Positions 21,682-33,830 of a stretch of DNA of 64,000 bases are shown piece after piece; within the stretch, counting starts at the first letter, position 1, and each line of letters begins with the position of its first letter. The stretch spans positions 104,201,439-104,265,438 of the forward strand of contig NC_084850.1 of NCBI RefSeq assembly GCF_033115175.1, given 5' to 3'. The notes below the pieces were generated by a model that was not told where the DNA came from, did no database searches, and saw nothing but the letters and a program-made list of their open reading frames with translations. The translations under genes were made by a program, and so were the position numbers. This stretch comes from Lepus europaeus. Taxonomy: Eukaryota > Chordata > Mammalia > Lagomorpha > Leporidae.

Positions 21682-22560
21682 ATAAGAAACTTTTGAGCAG
21701 TGCTTCTGTACACCCTCAGTGGTATATATTCTAATGATTTAACAATTGCAGAGACATTGTAAACATCAGCAGGTTTATGGTAGGTAATAATATTGGATAT
21801 TGTAATTTTGAAACTTTCATATTTATTGTAAGATAAAGCAAATAAAGACATTAATGCTAGGAAGAGGCAGGGCTTTGTCCATGTGTAATGAAAAGCCTGT
21901 ACTATGAAATGTGAATTTACAGTACCAGCACAATGGAGATGCAGCTCCACAGAACTGCGCTGTGTTTGTATGTACCACCCTCGTGGCCTTGAAGGAGCCC
22001 TGATGGTCAGCCTGAGGCCTGAGATAAAGTAAACAACATCCTTAAGAGGAACTGCCTGCCTGCTCTCGCCCGGCCTGACTCTGCCACATCTCTCTGGCAT
22101 ATTCAAAGCGCCTGAGAACGTCCAGGTGCAGTTAGGGTAGCCGAAGTGCACCTTCGTCTGACTTACTGTACAAACACTTGCTACTGATGGCATCGCAGCT
22201 GTGCCTTTCTAAAGCCCCCCAACTAAATTCGAAATAGGATTTTTTTTTTTTTTAAATGAATGCTGCCTCCAATAAAAGGCTTAGGAACAGTGACATGAGA
22301 GTAGCAATCTACACACTTAGCACCTAGATCTTGGTTTCCAAATACAATTGTACACCAAAAGGAAATGAAGTTCTTCGACAAACAGTTGATCCTAGCACTG
22401 AGGCAGGAAAAACAGGCGAGAAGGTGAGCCTGGGATACTTTGTTGTACTAGAAAGCATAGAGTTGATAGATTCATGAGGGGTGTCAGCTTGAGATAATTT
22501 GAGCATAAAAAAAAAAAGTTGTGACTGTGCTTGATTTGTGAAACTTTGGGGAAAATCCAT
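21682..22560. other. Unassigned stretch, partly GC-richer
   Basis: No repeat recognised. The 21900-22200 part is GC-richer and a minus-strand open frame of about 170 codons spans it before running into the CSINE. The translation resembles no protein I know and has no coding-like composition, so it is left as non-coding. Confidence 0.4.
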
Positions 22561-22858
22561 GGGGCTGGCATTGTGGCACAATGCCGACTTCCCATATGAG
22601 TGTGAGTTGCAGTCCCGGCTGCTCCACTTCTGCCCCAGCTCCCTGCTAATGCACCTGAGAAGGCAGCAGAAGATGGTCCATGTGCTTGGGCCCCTGCACC
22701 CACAAGGGAGACCCGGAAGACGCTCCTGGTGCCTCACTCCAGCCTGGCCTAGCCCCAGCCATTGTGGTCATTTGGGAAGTAAAACAGTGCATGGAAGATC
22801 TCTCTCTCTCTCTCTCTGTGTAACTCTTTCAAGTATAATTTTTCTTTTTTAAAAAAAA
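22561..22858 (+). mobile_element. CSINE
   Basis: GGGGCTGGCATTGTGGCACA head, (TC)n at 22797-22817, and a TTTCAAGTATAATTT tail. Confidence 0.92.
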
Positions 22859-22984
22859 TTAAAAATTAAGAGTTCATAGGAACACTCAGAGGAAAAGAGA
22901 AAATAGCAGTCTTCTTTAGGAAAGAGTACCAGCTATTAACAGAAGGAGGACAACAGAAGTAAAAAATTCTTTTTCAGAAAAGGC

Positions 22985-24255
22985 AGCCCCAGGCTGGGCG
23001 GAGTGGGATCTGGGCTCTCCAGCGCCACTGTCCCCGAGACTCGTGGTGCAGCCATGGCAAAACTGCAACCTGGGGTTGGCGGCCTCTGTTCTGTTACTGC
23101 TCAGATGTGGATACCAGCACCAAGGATTGTCTGTCTATTACAACAGACCAGCCACAAATTAAGGATCTTCATAAGTCACTGGATGGGGCTGGCACTGTGG
23201 CAAAGCAGGTAAAGCCGACACCAGCAGTGCTGGCATCCTATATGGGTGCTGGTTCAAGTCCAACTGCTCCATTTCCAATCCAACTCCCTGTTAATGGCCT
23301 GGGAAAGCAGCAGAGGTCAGCCAAGGTCCTTGGGCCCCTGAACCCATGTGGTAGCCTCAAAGCAGCAGCTCGTGGTTCCTGGCTTTGGATCGGCCCAGCT
23401 CTGGCCATTGCAGCCATTTGGTGAGTGAACCAGTGGATGGAAGATCTCACTCTAACTCTGCCCTTCAAATAGTTGAAAAAAAAAAAAAAGTCATCAGATT
23501 TCTAGACTAGAATTATTGGAATGATGCTAATCCAAAAATCAGATTTTCCTATGAAATTTTCACTGTTTCCTGGCCCCTGAGGATAGAAATGCCATCCCCA
23601 AAGATAAAAAAAGGAAAGAATAGCATGGGCATTTTCCTGAGCAGTTAGCCTTGGGCTGACACACAATTGGGGCACTGAAGATGATAAAAGCCACCTTCCC
23701 ACAGTGGCAACTCAGACTCTGGGGGATTCAGCCACGGTGGAGTCGCTGTTCCCGATGTGCACAGTGCTTGTGAAAGATGGGAATAACTGGCAGGGAAATT
23801 TGTGAAGAAGCCTGCTGATGGTAAAATGAAAAGTCTGGCACTTATTCCAGATCCTGATGGCTACTGGATTGAAATTTTGAATCTTAACCAAGTGGCAGCT
23901 ATCATTTAATTCTGCAGGAATGGTCCTTTGAGAAGTCAGAGATAAGAAAGGAAACGTGATTCTAGATACTCAGATTTCAGGAGCCGTTGGGGATGATGCA
24001 TCATTGTCTCCATCTGAATTATTTGTAATTTCATGCTTTTAGTTATAGTCCCATGACTTTAGGGAACAGAACAATCCCCTTCAGAGCCTGCATTTGCCTT
24101 CTTGTTTCCTAAATATTGCTTCTCCTCAAGTCTCCTCTTGAATCGTTTATATACTAAAACACATTTACCATGTTTTTGTTGTAGTTGTCTTCTTGGGCTG
24201 CAGTTCCTCTGAAATAACTTTTCATGATGGAAAGTAAAGAACACTGAACAAAAAC
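22985..24255 (+). pseudogene. GLO1: Processed pseudogene of glyoxalase I (GLO1)
   Basis: GLO1 converts the methylglyoxal-glutathione hemithioacetal to S-lactoylglutathione. This is an intronless, decayed copy. The start is ATG at 23054 (MAKLQP...GGL), followed by a DADPSTKD-like stretch near 23105 and the KDP-KKSLDF region, where a CSINE (23185-23489) is inserted. After it come LIQKSDFP (about 23530), KIAWA-like sequence (about 23610), and near the end [20 protein letters not shown] (about 23818-23877) with a stop at 23907-23909. Frameshifts and stops lie in between. About 350 nt of 3' UTR-like sequence follow. No function is expected. Confidence 0.9.
23185..23489 (+). mobile_element. CSINE inside the GLO1 pseudogene
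   Basis: GGGGCTGGCACTGTGGCAAA head to an A tail, flanked by an imperfect target duplication AAGTCACTGGA / AAGTCATCAGA. Confidence 0.93.
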
Positions 24256-24670
24256 ATAACTTCAAAGAAACTTAGCACTTTAAATCCCCACTTCAGTAAG
24301 AAGTGACCAATGGGTTCGAATAATGAAGTACAATGCTGAGGACAGGACATTTGCATAGTGTCAAAGTACACCTCCCACAGATCACTTATCCCGAAAGTGG
24401 AAAACATATCTTTAGGGTGGAAGTATCCAGCAGTCACTACCTCAACCAACTAATCAAACAGCATCACAAAGACTGGGACAATCTGACATAATTTGCCTCC
24501 TGATGGGACACAATATCATCTATGTTAAATATCACTTAAGTTAAATGCTAATGAAACACAAATACAGAATGCGGGACAGTCTCTACACAGCAGTGTCTTC
24601 GACTCTTATGTCAATGTCATAAAGAACAAGGGAAAGGGGGCAGTTAAAAGACTAAATAGAAATAAAGACA
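24256..24670. other. Probable old interspersed repeat, family unclear
   Basis: The stretch GAATGCGGGACAGTCTCTAC to GTCAATGTCATAAAGAACAA looks like a common old mammalian repeat, but I cannot name it. Nothing gene-like is present. Confidence 0.3.
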
Positions 24671-24930
24671 GCCAGGGGGTTTGGCCTGGTGATGAAGACC
24701 CTTGTGTCCCATATCGGAATGTCTGGGTTTGATACCCAGCTCCAGGTCCTGACTCCATCTTCCTGCTAACAACATAGACCTTGGGAGGCAGCAGTGACAG
24801 CTCAACTAGCTAGCTAGCTAGGTAACCTGCCATCCACACGGGAGGCCTGGATGGAGTTCCTGCTGTGGCCTTTGAGGAATGAACAAACCAGTGGATAGGA
24901 GTGCACTTTGTCTCTCAAATAAATACTGCA
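24671..24930 (+). mobile_element. CSINE (old, sense)
   Basis: GGGGGTTTGGCCTGGTGATG head, an internal (TAGC)n run at 24808-24822, and a CTCAAATAAATACTG tail. Confidence 0.82.
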
Positions 24931-24946
24931 TAACTTTTTTTCAAAA

Positions 24947-25090
24947 GTGTTTATTACTCATTTTTATTTACTTGAAAGGTAGAGTGGCAGAAAGGAGAGC
25001 CCAGAACTCCATCTGTGTGTGGCAGGAAGCTGGTTTGGAAGCAGAGGTGGAGCTGGGAGCCTAACCTACTGCACCACAAGACCTGCCCCC
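24947..25090 (-). mobile_element. CSINE fragment (antisense)
   Basis: TTATTTACTTGAAAGGTAGA to CTACTGCACCACAAGACCTG; an internal part is deleted. Forms an inverted pair with the copy at its left. Confidence 0.75.
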
Positions 25091-25630
25091 ATCATCTTGA
25101 TTGGGTTTTGGATCTAAAAACATTTTTTGGAGACAACTGAAGTAATTTTAATTTGAATTGGATATTAAATTACATTGGAATTATTCTTAGATATGTAATG
25201 GCATTTTTTAGAATCTGAATTCTTACTAAATATATGCTGAATATTTAGGGGATCAACCATCATGAAACTTGCAATTGACTTTTAAATGGTTCATTGATAA
25301 TAGTAAAAATAAAAATGTTATCTGTCTGCAGAATGTCAAAGAGAAAGCAAACGTGAAAGAAATCAGAGACAAATGGTTTATAAAGTTCTGAAATGGAAAA
25401 TCTGCAATATTAGAGGGCAGGCTAAAGGCCACCTCTGGGGAGGCTGGAGGGTGCAGCCACAGGACAAGGGCAGGGGAGTGGCACCGGGGCACTAGTAATA
25501 TTATTTCTTTACCAGGCTGGAGATAGCATGGAGTTAGGCTTTGCAATAACTCATCAAGCTGCACTCATAATTTTTTGCCCTTTATGTATACTTCAACACA
25601 AAGTTCACGTGTGTTAAGAGAAAAAACTTA
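25091..25630. other. Unique AT-rich intergenic DNA
   Basis: No feature recognised. Confidence 0.45.
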
Positions 25631-25645
25631 AAAATATATTCTTTT

Positions 25646-25895
25646 CCGGTTGCCCCTCTTCCAGGGCAGCTCTCTGCTGTGGCCAGGGAGTGCAGTGGAG
25701 GATGGCCCAAGTGTTTGGGCCCTGCACCCCATGGGAGACCAGGAGAAGCACCTGGCTCCTGCCATCGGAACAGCGCGGTGCGCCGGCCGCAGCGCACTAC
25801 CGCGGCGGCCATTGGAGGGTGAACCAACGGCAAAAAAGGAAGACCTTTCTCTCTGTCTCTCTCTCACTGTCCACTCTGTCAAAAAAAATATATAT
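25646..25895 (+). mobile_element. 5'-truncated CSINE2 with target duplication
   Basis: Begins internally at TGCCCCTCTTCCAGGGCAGC and ends with CCACTCTGTCAAAAAAAA and a TA run. Flanked by ATATATTCTTTT at 25634-25645 and 25896-25907, so the truncation happened at insertion. CpG-rich core (GCGCGGTGCGCCGGCCGCAG). Confidence 0.9.
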
Positions 25896-26229
25896 ATATA
25901 TTCTTTTGTCATAATTAATGTGAATAATTGAAGAACTGAATTGGGAGGGGAGTAAAAAGGTGACAAAACCAACAAATGGTGGGGGGAGCCAGGTGGAGGT
26001 GGAATCAAGCACAAAAGGCAAGTTTCAGATATGAGCATCTCACAACCTTTCAGGGGTAAGTAGCAGATGAGCCACTGTTCACCCACAGCTCTTCGTGAAA
26101 CTATCAGAAGGCTGAACTTTGGAGGGGCAGATGGAGACAATTTTACAAAGGAATTCTAATTCATGGACTATGAACCTCATCTGATTTCAAATGACTTATG
26201 ATGGGCTAACCTGCAGATTGATCAGTATT

Positions 26230-26525
26230 TTAAGAGAGAAAGTGACAGTGGTTACCCTGGATAGGAGGCTGGGGAAATGGGGAGATGCAGGTCAAAGGAT
26301 ACAAAGTAGCCGATATGTAGGATGAATAAATTCAGAGACCTAATGTACAACACGAGGCTAAAGCTAAACAAATTGTTACTAGGGATTTATGTTAAATAAG
26401 TCGATTTTAGCTGCTATTCTCTGAGATGACAGATGTTAATCTATTTCACTATTCATTTTACTATCTACATGTATCCCACAACATCATGTTGTAAACCTCA
26501 AACATACATAATAAAAACATTTAAA
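26230..26525 (+). mobile_element. Old L1 3' end
   Basis: GGATGAATAAATTCAGAGAC, CTAATGTACAACACGAGG, ACAACATCATGTTGTAAACC and ATACATAATAAAAACATTTA match the 3' UTR and tail of old mammalian L1s. Confidence 0.8.
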
Positions 26526-27362
26526 AAGCTATAGACTTGGTATACAGCAACTGTAACTTATCTTTGATTCTTTGTATTTGTTTTACTGAAAATTTTGATG
26601 CCCCCCCCCAAATATTTTCAGTACTTTAACCTGGAACACCTTGCTGATAATAGATCATAGATTGGGGTACTGATTTCCATTAAACTTCTTCCCTATTATT
26701 ACATTCTTCCCTACCTGCAGTCATCTCAAAAGTTGTACCCGATGAGTAAACTGCATACATTTAACAACACTGAAATCACCTGTGTCAAGTTTTCTAGTCT
26801 AGTTTCACTCTGCCAAATGTTTAACCCTACTACAAAGTAGGGCACTAAAGTTCATGCTTAAGTATGATGAACTAAAAAAGCCTACAAAATCAATGGATTC
26901 ACTCTCTCCTCTTCAACAGATGTTGAATCTAGGCATTTCTGGAAAGTGGGTATGATTCCAAGTATTATGTTAACCTTATCTGAATTTAATAAAGCCATCA
27001 CACAAACGGTTATAATTTAAGTACATTAAGATAGTCCTATGTTCTATGTCTTCTGAGAGCTAAAAAATACAAATTATAAAAGATGTTAAGCTGATGAAAA
27101 TAGTTCTAGGATTTGCTTATCTAAGTCTGCTTCACAGCAAAGTTGACAGATTTGATTTCTATTTCTTAATCTCTACTCTTTCAAAGACTAAGCTCTCCAA
27201 CAAGCATTAGTCTTGACATATAATCCAAATATGGATTATACTAAATTTCTCTTAAATATCTGATAACTTATATTAATCCTGACAATAAACTACCTTAATA
27301 AGACCATAGAAAATAAGATACTGTGTCAGTAAAATAAATCAGAACATGCTATGAAACATTTA
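26526..27362. other. Unique AT-rich intergenic DNA
   Basis: No feature recognised apart from a C-run at 26601-26609. Confidence 0.45.
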
Positions 27363-27685
27363 GGGGGCTAGGGCTTGTGGCACAGTGGGTAAAGCCGCTG
27401 CCTGAAGTGCTGGCATCCCATATAGATGCCAGTTCAAACCCCAGCTGCTCCACTTCTGATCCCGCTCTCTGCTTGACCTGGAAAAGCAGTCGAAGATGGT
27501 CTAAGTTCTTGGACTCCTGAACCAGTGTGGGAGACCCAGGAAACTCCTGGCTCCTGGTTTTAGATTGGACCACTGCTGGTTGTTGCAGCCATTTGGGAAG
27601 TGAACCAGTGGGTGGAAAATTGATCGCACTCTGCCTCTGCCTTTCTCTCTTTCAAATAAATAAATAAATCTTAAAAAAAAAAAAA
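27363..27685 (+). mobile_element. CSINE
   Basis: GGGGGCTAGGGCTTGTGGCA head, AAATAAATAAATAAATC tail. Confidence 0.93.
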
Positions 27686-28699
27686 TTAATGGTTAAACAT
27701 CCTAAGCAGCACTTAGATAAACGCATACTTGCTCCATAACTAAAACAGATTTGGAATTACTTCCTTCTGAAATTATAAGATGATTGCTGCTAGTCAACAT
27801 TCAATATTTTATCAAATTAACTAACTGAATAAAACAACTCTATGAAACAGCACTTGATTAATGCTATCACTAGAGCTTCTCACCAGGTAGGATTGATTAT
27901 AAATTCTCTTTAGTCATATATGTAAACAGCATATCTATGCTTCTTCTTTAGTAACATCCCCTGTAAAATTCATAGAAAGAACCATATGATGAAATGAGAG
28001 TATGTGCCAAATGCTTCAGAAAACTGAGAGATAAATGTAAGGTATACTAACAAAACGTGCTTTTTTACTAGTGTTAGGGAATTTGCAGACCCCCACCCCA
28101 TCATGATATTGCAAGCAGGAAAGCATGAGATTTCAAACTTGCCTAACATTAAAAAATAAGTCTCTTAATTTATTTGCATTCTAAAATAGAGCCCTTCATT
28201 CTGAATTCCCTTTTCCATATAAAATGCTACTAAGAAATATATAAGATTTGCCAAGCCCATAACATTCCTTTTAAAATCTTAAGTTCAATCACTGTTTGCT
28301 TTCTACTATTATACTACATTTTGGCAGCAATTGTTTATTGGTTTGTCATTGCAGTAATTGCAACTTAACAATAAACCAGTCTGACATTTTAGGTCTTGAA
28401 GATACATACCATATATATTTCTTTAAAAATAATCATACTTTTGTAGGCAATACTTTACAGTAGACACCTCAAAAATCTACCATAGATGTGAAACTTAAAA
28501 CGAGAAAAATTTAAGTTCTAAATCTTTATACATATATATCCAGATTTCTATATATATTATATATACATACATAAGTATATATAAAATATATATAATCAGA
28601 TTTGAAAAATGAACAAAAACTGGGCACTGTACATAAAGTCTTTTTAAAACTCAAACAATAGAAAACTCTTTAAACATTAAACAATTTTAATAAAAGTTT
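27686..28699. other. Unique AT-rich DNA just beyond the KDM6A 3' end
   Basis: Contains TA-rich low-complexity sequence at about 28536-28592 and further AATAAA hexamers on the minus strand, so an extended KDM6A 3' UTR is possible. No repeat recognised. Confidence 0.45.
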
Positions 28700-29512
28700 C
28701 TGTACAATGCTAAGCAGTTTTATTTACACATAGAAAATGTAATAGGAGTAGTGTTTGAAATTACAGAACTCCTTAAAATTTCAATGGCAGGTAAATCTGG
28801 AAAAAATAACAGCATTCCATTCACAAATATTTTCAAGCAATAAATATGTATTTATAAATAGTGTAAATTTACATCAAGATTAGAAACAAAAATCACAAAT
28901 CTGAAGTTTTTATTCCTTAGTCTATGTGCAATCCGTTATCTTTGTGACTTGGCTGTTAATTTTTTTAAATGTTTTATTTAGGAACCAAAAGTGTAACCAA
29001 CATGGTTTCAAAACAAGACAGAAAAAACATAAAAGTAGTAAAAAAGTTTCTTACCTAACTTTTCACATTAAAAAAAAGTTGACCAAAGAAAGACTTAAAA
29101 TTGCTAACTACCTTACAAAGAAATGACCAGCTAGGCTAGTATTTTTTTCCAAGGAAAATTCTGAAAGGGGAAAAGATAGATGAAAACAAATTCTTCAGCC
29201 CAGAAATAGAGAAATATAAAAGAGGTTGTCTTCAAGTCAGTAGTCTGTATGATGTTGCCAGTTTTGTCAGATATATACAAAACATGGAAATTATTATTTT
29301 TTTCTGAAGTTCAGCTGATCAGCTTTGTGAGAGTCCTGGAGTAGGAGTAGTACTCTCCTCCATCCAGTTGGTTGACACTCCGCACTTGGAAGGTTGCATA
29401 GACACAGTTTTCAGCCAGCAGCCTTACGAGATAGCTACAAAAACCAGTGGTGCAGAACTGGGATACTTCCTGAATAGCAGAAAAGGTCTCATTTAATGTC
29501 AATGGAGTAATA
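28700..29512 (-). other. KDM6A: KDM6A 3' UTR (end uncertain)
   Basis: The A/T-rich sequence after the stop has no repeat insertion. It contains AATAAA hexamers on the minus strand at 28973-28978, 28909-28914 and 28719-28724. The last is followed by a CTGTACAGAAA stretch and then T-rich sequence, a reasonable cleavage context near 28.7 kb that would give an UTR of about 0.8 kb. A more distal AATAAA lies at about 28334-28339. The true end cannot be fixed from sequence alone. Confidence 0.6.
28719..28724 (-). terminator. Candidate KDM6A polyadenylation signal AATAAA
   Basis: AATAAA on the minus strand (plus TTTATT), about 790 nt after the stop codon, with U-rich sequence 25-50 nt downstream. 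Chosen over the closer hexamers because of its downstream context. Use of the earlier or later hexamers is equally possible. Confidence 0.4.
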
Positions 29513-29542
29513 TCAAGATGAGGCGGATGGTAACGGAGGAGC
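29513..29542 (-). CDS. KDM6A: KDM6A exon 29 coding part (APPLPSASS, stop)
   Basis: The terminal exon contributes nine codons, APPLPSASS, then TGA at 29513-29515, after the acceptor TTATTTTCAG. The peptide equals the human UTX C-terminus and differs from UTY. A longer open frame overlaps on the same strand (about 29311-29502) but lies in the 3' UTR after the stop and is not translated from this mRNA. Confidence 0.96.
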   Translation of the reverse strand, partial: APPLPSASS

Positions 29543-29630
29543 CTGAAAATAAAAGCAAGTTAGGTTATTTTGGTATACAAATCATTAACTGTATTCTCTA
29601 GTTCATGGCTACAAACATACAGTCTACTTA

Positions 29631-29980
29631 TTTTTATTTTGAAAAGATTTATTTATTGGAAAGTCAGAGTTACACAGAGAGAGAAGGAGAAGCAGAGAGA
29701 CAGAGACAGAGAGAGAGAAGTCTTCCATTCTCTGGTTCACTCCCGAATTGGTCACAACGGCTGGAGCTGCGCTGATCCGAAGCCAGGAGCCAGGAGCTTC
29801 TTCTGGGTCTCCCATGTGGGTGGGTGCAGGGGCCCAAGGACTTGGGCCATTTTCACTGCTTTCCCAGGCCATAGCAGAGAGCTGGATCGGAAGTGGAACA
29901 GCCAGGACTTGAACCAGCATCCATATGGGATGCTGGCACTACAGGTGGTAACTTTACCAGCTATGCCACGTGCCAGTCCC
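29631..29980 (-). mobile_element. CSINE in KDM6A intron 28
   Basis: Full-length; perfect 12-bp target duplication ACAGTCTACTTA at 29619-29630 and 29981-29992. Sense with respect to KDM6A transcription. Confidence 0.96.
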
Positions 29981-30169
29981 ACAGTCTACTTACTAAGTTA
30001 AGAAAAATAATTCTCAAGAAAATTCATTAGCCAGCTATACAATATAAAAGTACAACTTCTGTTACTGTCTCCCACCTGGCCAATTCTCCTGTAAGTCTGA
30101 GACCATTACCCTAATTACTGTGCTTGTAATTTTCTGTATGTCCCCGCCAATTAGTCAAAACTCTTGGAA

Positions 30170-30455
30170 TGGGGCCGGTGTTATGGCATAGCAGGTAAAG
30201 CTGCTGCCTGCAGTGCTGGCATCCCATAAGGGCACCAGTTTGAGTCCCAGCTGCTCCACTTCTAATCCATCTCCTGTTATGGCCTGAGAAAGCAGTGGAA
30301 GATGGCACAAGTCCTTGGGGATCCAAGCTCCTGGCTTCTGATCTGCCCAGCTCTGGCTGTTGTGGCCATTTGGGGAGTGAACCAGTGGATGGAAGACATC
30401 TCTCTGTCTCTCTGCCTTTCAAATAAATAAATAATTCTTTAAAAAAAAAAAAAAA
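30170..30455 (+). mobile_element. CSINE in KDM6A intron 28
   Basis: GGGGCCGGTGTTATGGCATA head and A tail; target duplication AAAACTCTTGGAA / AACACTCTTGGAA (left copy about 30157-30169). Antisense to KDM6A. Confidence 0.95.
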
Positions 30456-31231
30456 CACTCTTGGAACATTATTAAATTTAATGTTTCTTTAGATTGCTTT
30501 TTAAAAAACCCTTTTAGAAAAATAATTTATCAGTTACACTTTCACTAGTGAATGCTTTTAGATACCATCTTGGATAATATATTTTGTTCAACATTTCCAG
30601 GTATTTTTCTTCTTTGAGCAATCTTGAGGATTGTTCAAGTGAAAATACCAGTTTCAAAAAGTCAGTTTTCTCATCTCAAATGTGTGAGAGAAAAGTATTG
30701 GAGGAAATCAACAACTCATAATTGTGTCTGTGTTTCTATTCACAAAGCTATTGATCTGCTAGAGTGAAATGATATACCTGAATTTCATTAGGTCACACAA
30801 CATACCAGGAAGCTAAGTTCCATCAAATATTTCCATGAGGTTAACACTTCTGACAAAAACAGAATTTTACATAAATATAATTAGCTTTAAAAGAAGTGCA
30901 TTTAAAAAGTTACTGATTAGTGTGGGCACTAATAATCTACGTATACAAACATCAACTGAGATCAAGCGACATAAAGGATATGATAGCGTTCTAAAGCACA
31001 GAAAGATTTTCAAATGCAATTTCTGTAACATAAGTTAAGCTGGTCTCACACAGGAAGAAAACAAAAAACGATATTGCCACTTTCACAGAAATAAATGCTT
31101 GCAAGTAGAGGAGTGGGTAAAGATATGAATACTCCCTCAGGCAGTACCTAAGCCAAAGGAAAATTTAAATCTTTCATTACATCCTACTCATCAGGTGGCA
31201 GAGCAAACACTACTGCTTCACAACCCAGCTA

Positions 31232-31507
<276 letters not shown>

Positions 31508-31779
31508 CTACATCAATGGATATGTGGACAGTATCCTCTGATAAAGAATAGGTACTAAGAAAACATGACTATGTCCAAGAACTTTTAATAGACCAGGTTT
31601 ATTTTGCACCAAAACCCATACATGGGTGGTAATATATATTTAGAGGAGTGACCTACAGGAATGCCATCCATACTCATGACAACTACTGGCAAAGTCTAGT
31701 TCAAAAGTTTGATGAAGATTAACTTATTTATTCTTGTTTTAAATCCAAAACATACAATCAGATGCCAGTGATTATTATT

Positions 31780-31950
31780 TTCCTTTTACTTCTCCAGAAC
31801 AGTGCTCACCACTGGGTACTGCATACAAATGCATATCTTCCCCACAGACTGAGCTCCTTGAGAATGAAGACCATGTGTTATGCATCTGTACATTGCCAGT
31901 GCCTAGTGCTTTGGCAAACCTCAAAAAGATACTTGTTGATTAAAATCTGA
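31780..31950 (+). mobile_element. L2 LINE 3' end
   Basis: CTGAGCTCCTTGAGAATGAA, GCCAGTGCCTAGTGCTTTGG and ACTTGTTGATTAAAA follow the L2 3' end pattern. In KDM6A intron 27. Confidence 0.75.
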
Positions 31951-32578
31951 TTACTTCACAAATGAGGAAATAGTGACAATGGGTAGGTGTTCAGTTATAA
32001 GCTTCATGTTAAGGAGTTTGAGTACAAATAAAATGTATATTCTTGAACATAGTGTCATTTCAGAAATAATACCTCTACCTTATACAGGAAGATGAGTGAG
32101 TTGCTAGGGCTCAAGCAGGATAAGAAACAACATGGTGGGACAGAGATCATTCTCAAATACTAGAAAGCTTATACATCTGTTTTTATGAGATATAACACAC
32201 ATAACTGGAATCTAGCTGATCTCCTAATGACTTACTTTGGCCAGGTTTTACAACATTAAAAAGACTTAATGGATCCAATCATTGCAAATAAAGGTCATTG
32301 CCAAAACTAGAGAATTTTTAAGGTTTGAAACATATCTTCAATGTGTATCGTTGAGTTTTCTTCAATATCAGAAAATTCTCATGATCTTATGGTCTCTTTG
32401 AACAGTTATATTAATTAAATCCCAGAGTTCACCATATTTTCCATTACTCTCAACAGGCAGCAACTTGCACCTATTCAACTGAACTAAAAAATGTGAACAT
32501 TCAACTTATCCCTGTTTTTGCCATGCAATTATCTTGATTTTACCTTTAAAATTCATTTTGAATTCTCCCACAAGGTTA

Positions 32579-32869
<291 letters not shown>

Positions 32870-33129
32870 TTATTTGTGACCAGCAACTGAATATTGATTA
32901 TTTGCAGTATAAAAGATATACCAATTAGAAATAATGCCAAGAGACTTGTTTCTAATGTCTATGACTTCATAATTGTTCTTTTATCAATTTCTAAGATTAA
33001 AAAAGGCAATGTTCAACAGATCTGATGAAATAATAGTAAATCAAATCATTTAAAGTTGAGAATAAGTGGTATCTGAATATCAAAATATAATGATCCTATA
33101 ATAAAAAATGTTCCTGCTTTATGAGTTAC

Positions 33130-33240
33130 TAATTTTGGCTCTTACTTGGGCAAGTCAGTTAACCTCTCTTTGAGAGTCAATTCCTTTGAAATTAGGGGTC
33201 TGAATTCCAGATGTGAACTGCTATGATTCTAGTAGGGCAG
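33130..33240 (+). mobile_element. MIR fragment
   Basis: GGGCAAGTCAGTTAACCTCT is the MIR core region. Confidence 0.7.
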
Positions 33241-33589
33241 GAAGACACATTATTTCTAATACTACCTAGACACTCATTAACAGCCATCATCCATATAGTT
33301 TCTTTTCAAACTCTTGAGTCAGTAGGTAGAAAACCATTTACACAACACTGCAGAATACAAAACTGGTTTAATTACAGGGCTAAAGAAAAAACCCGCTTGT
33401 TTCTTTATTTTTCACTTGAAGATAATATAGAACACATTTTTATGAACACAACTGGAGTTTTTTATAATTTATACCCTTTCTAAACTCATACTTATGATGC
33501 TAACAACAAAAATTCACATAATTTCTGCTGATTTTCCTATAGTTTGTTGTCATTATTTGGAATTGTCTGCTAAATGTTTCTATTCTCCT

Positions 33590-33830
33590 GGGAATCTTAG
33601 TGGTTCAGGCTCTTAATTTGAATAGAGAAGTTGGACTAGATGATCTCTCTAAGATACTTTTCAGCTCTAAAATCTGGAGACAACAAAAATACCCTAAAGA
33701 CAATTAAATGGGCTTAGCAATTGAGTGCTGTCTTGAAAGCAAAGGTTTTGTCTATTTTATTCATACCATCTACTCACTGCCTAAGACAGTGCCCAGCGTA
33801 AAGTGATCAATAAGTCAACATTTGTCTACT
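33590..33830 (+). mobile_element. MIR/L2-like fragments
   Basis: TTGGACTAGATGATCTCTCT and CTTTTCAGCTCTAAAATCTG, then AAGACAGTGCCCAGCGTAAA and CAATAAGTCAACATTTGT, resemble L2/L3-type 3' ends. Confidence 0.6.

Noticed and set aside
29311-29502. A 63-codon open frame at the KDM6A 3' end
   Set aside because: It lies after the in-frame stop of exon 29, within the 3' UTR; the real C-terminus APPLPSASS* is read in the proper spliced frame.
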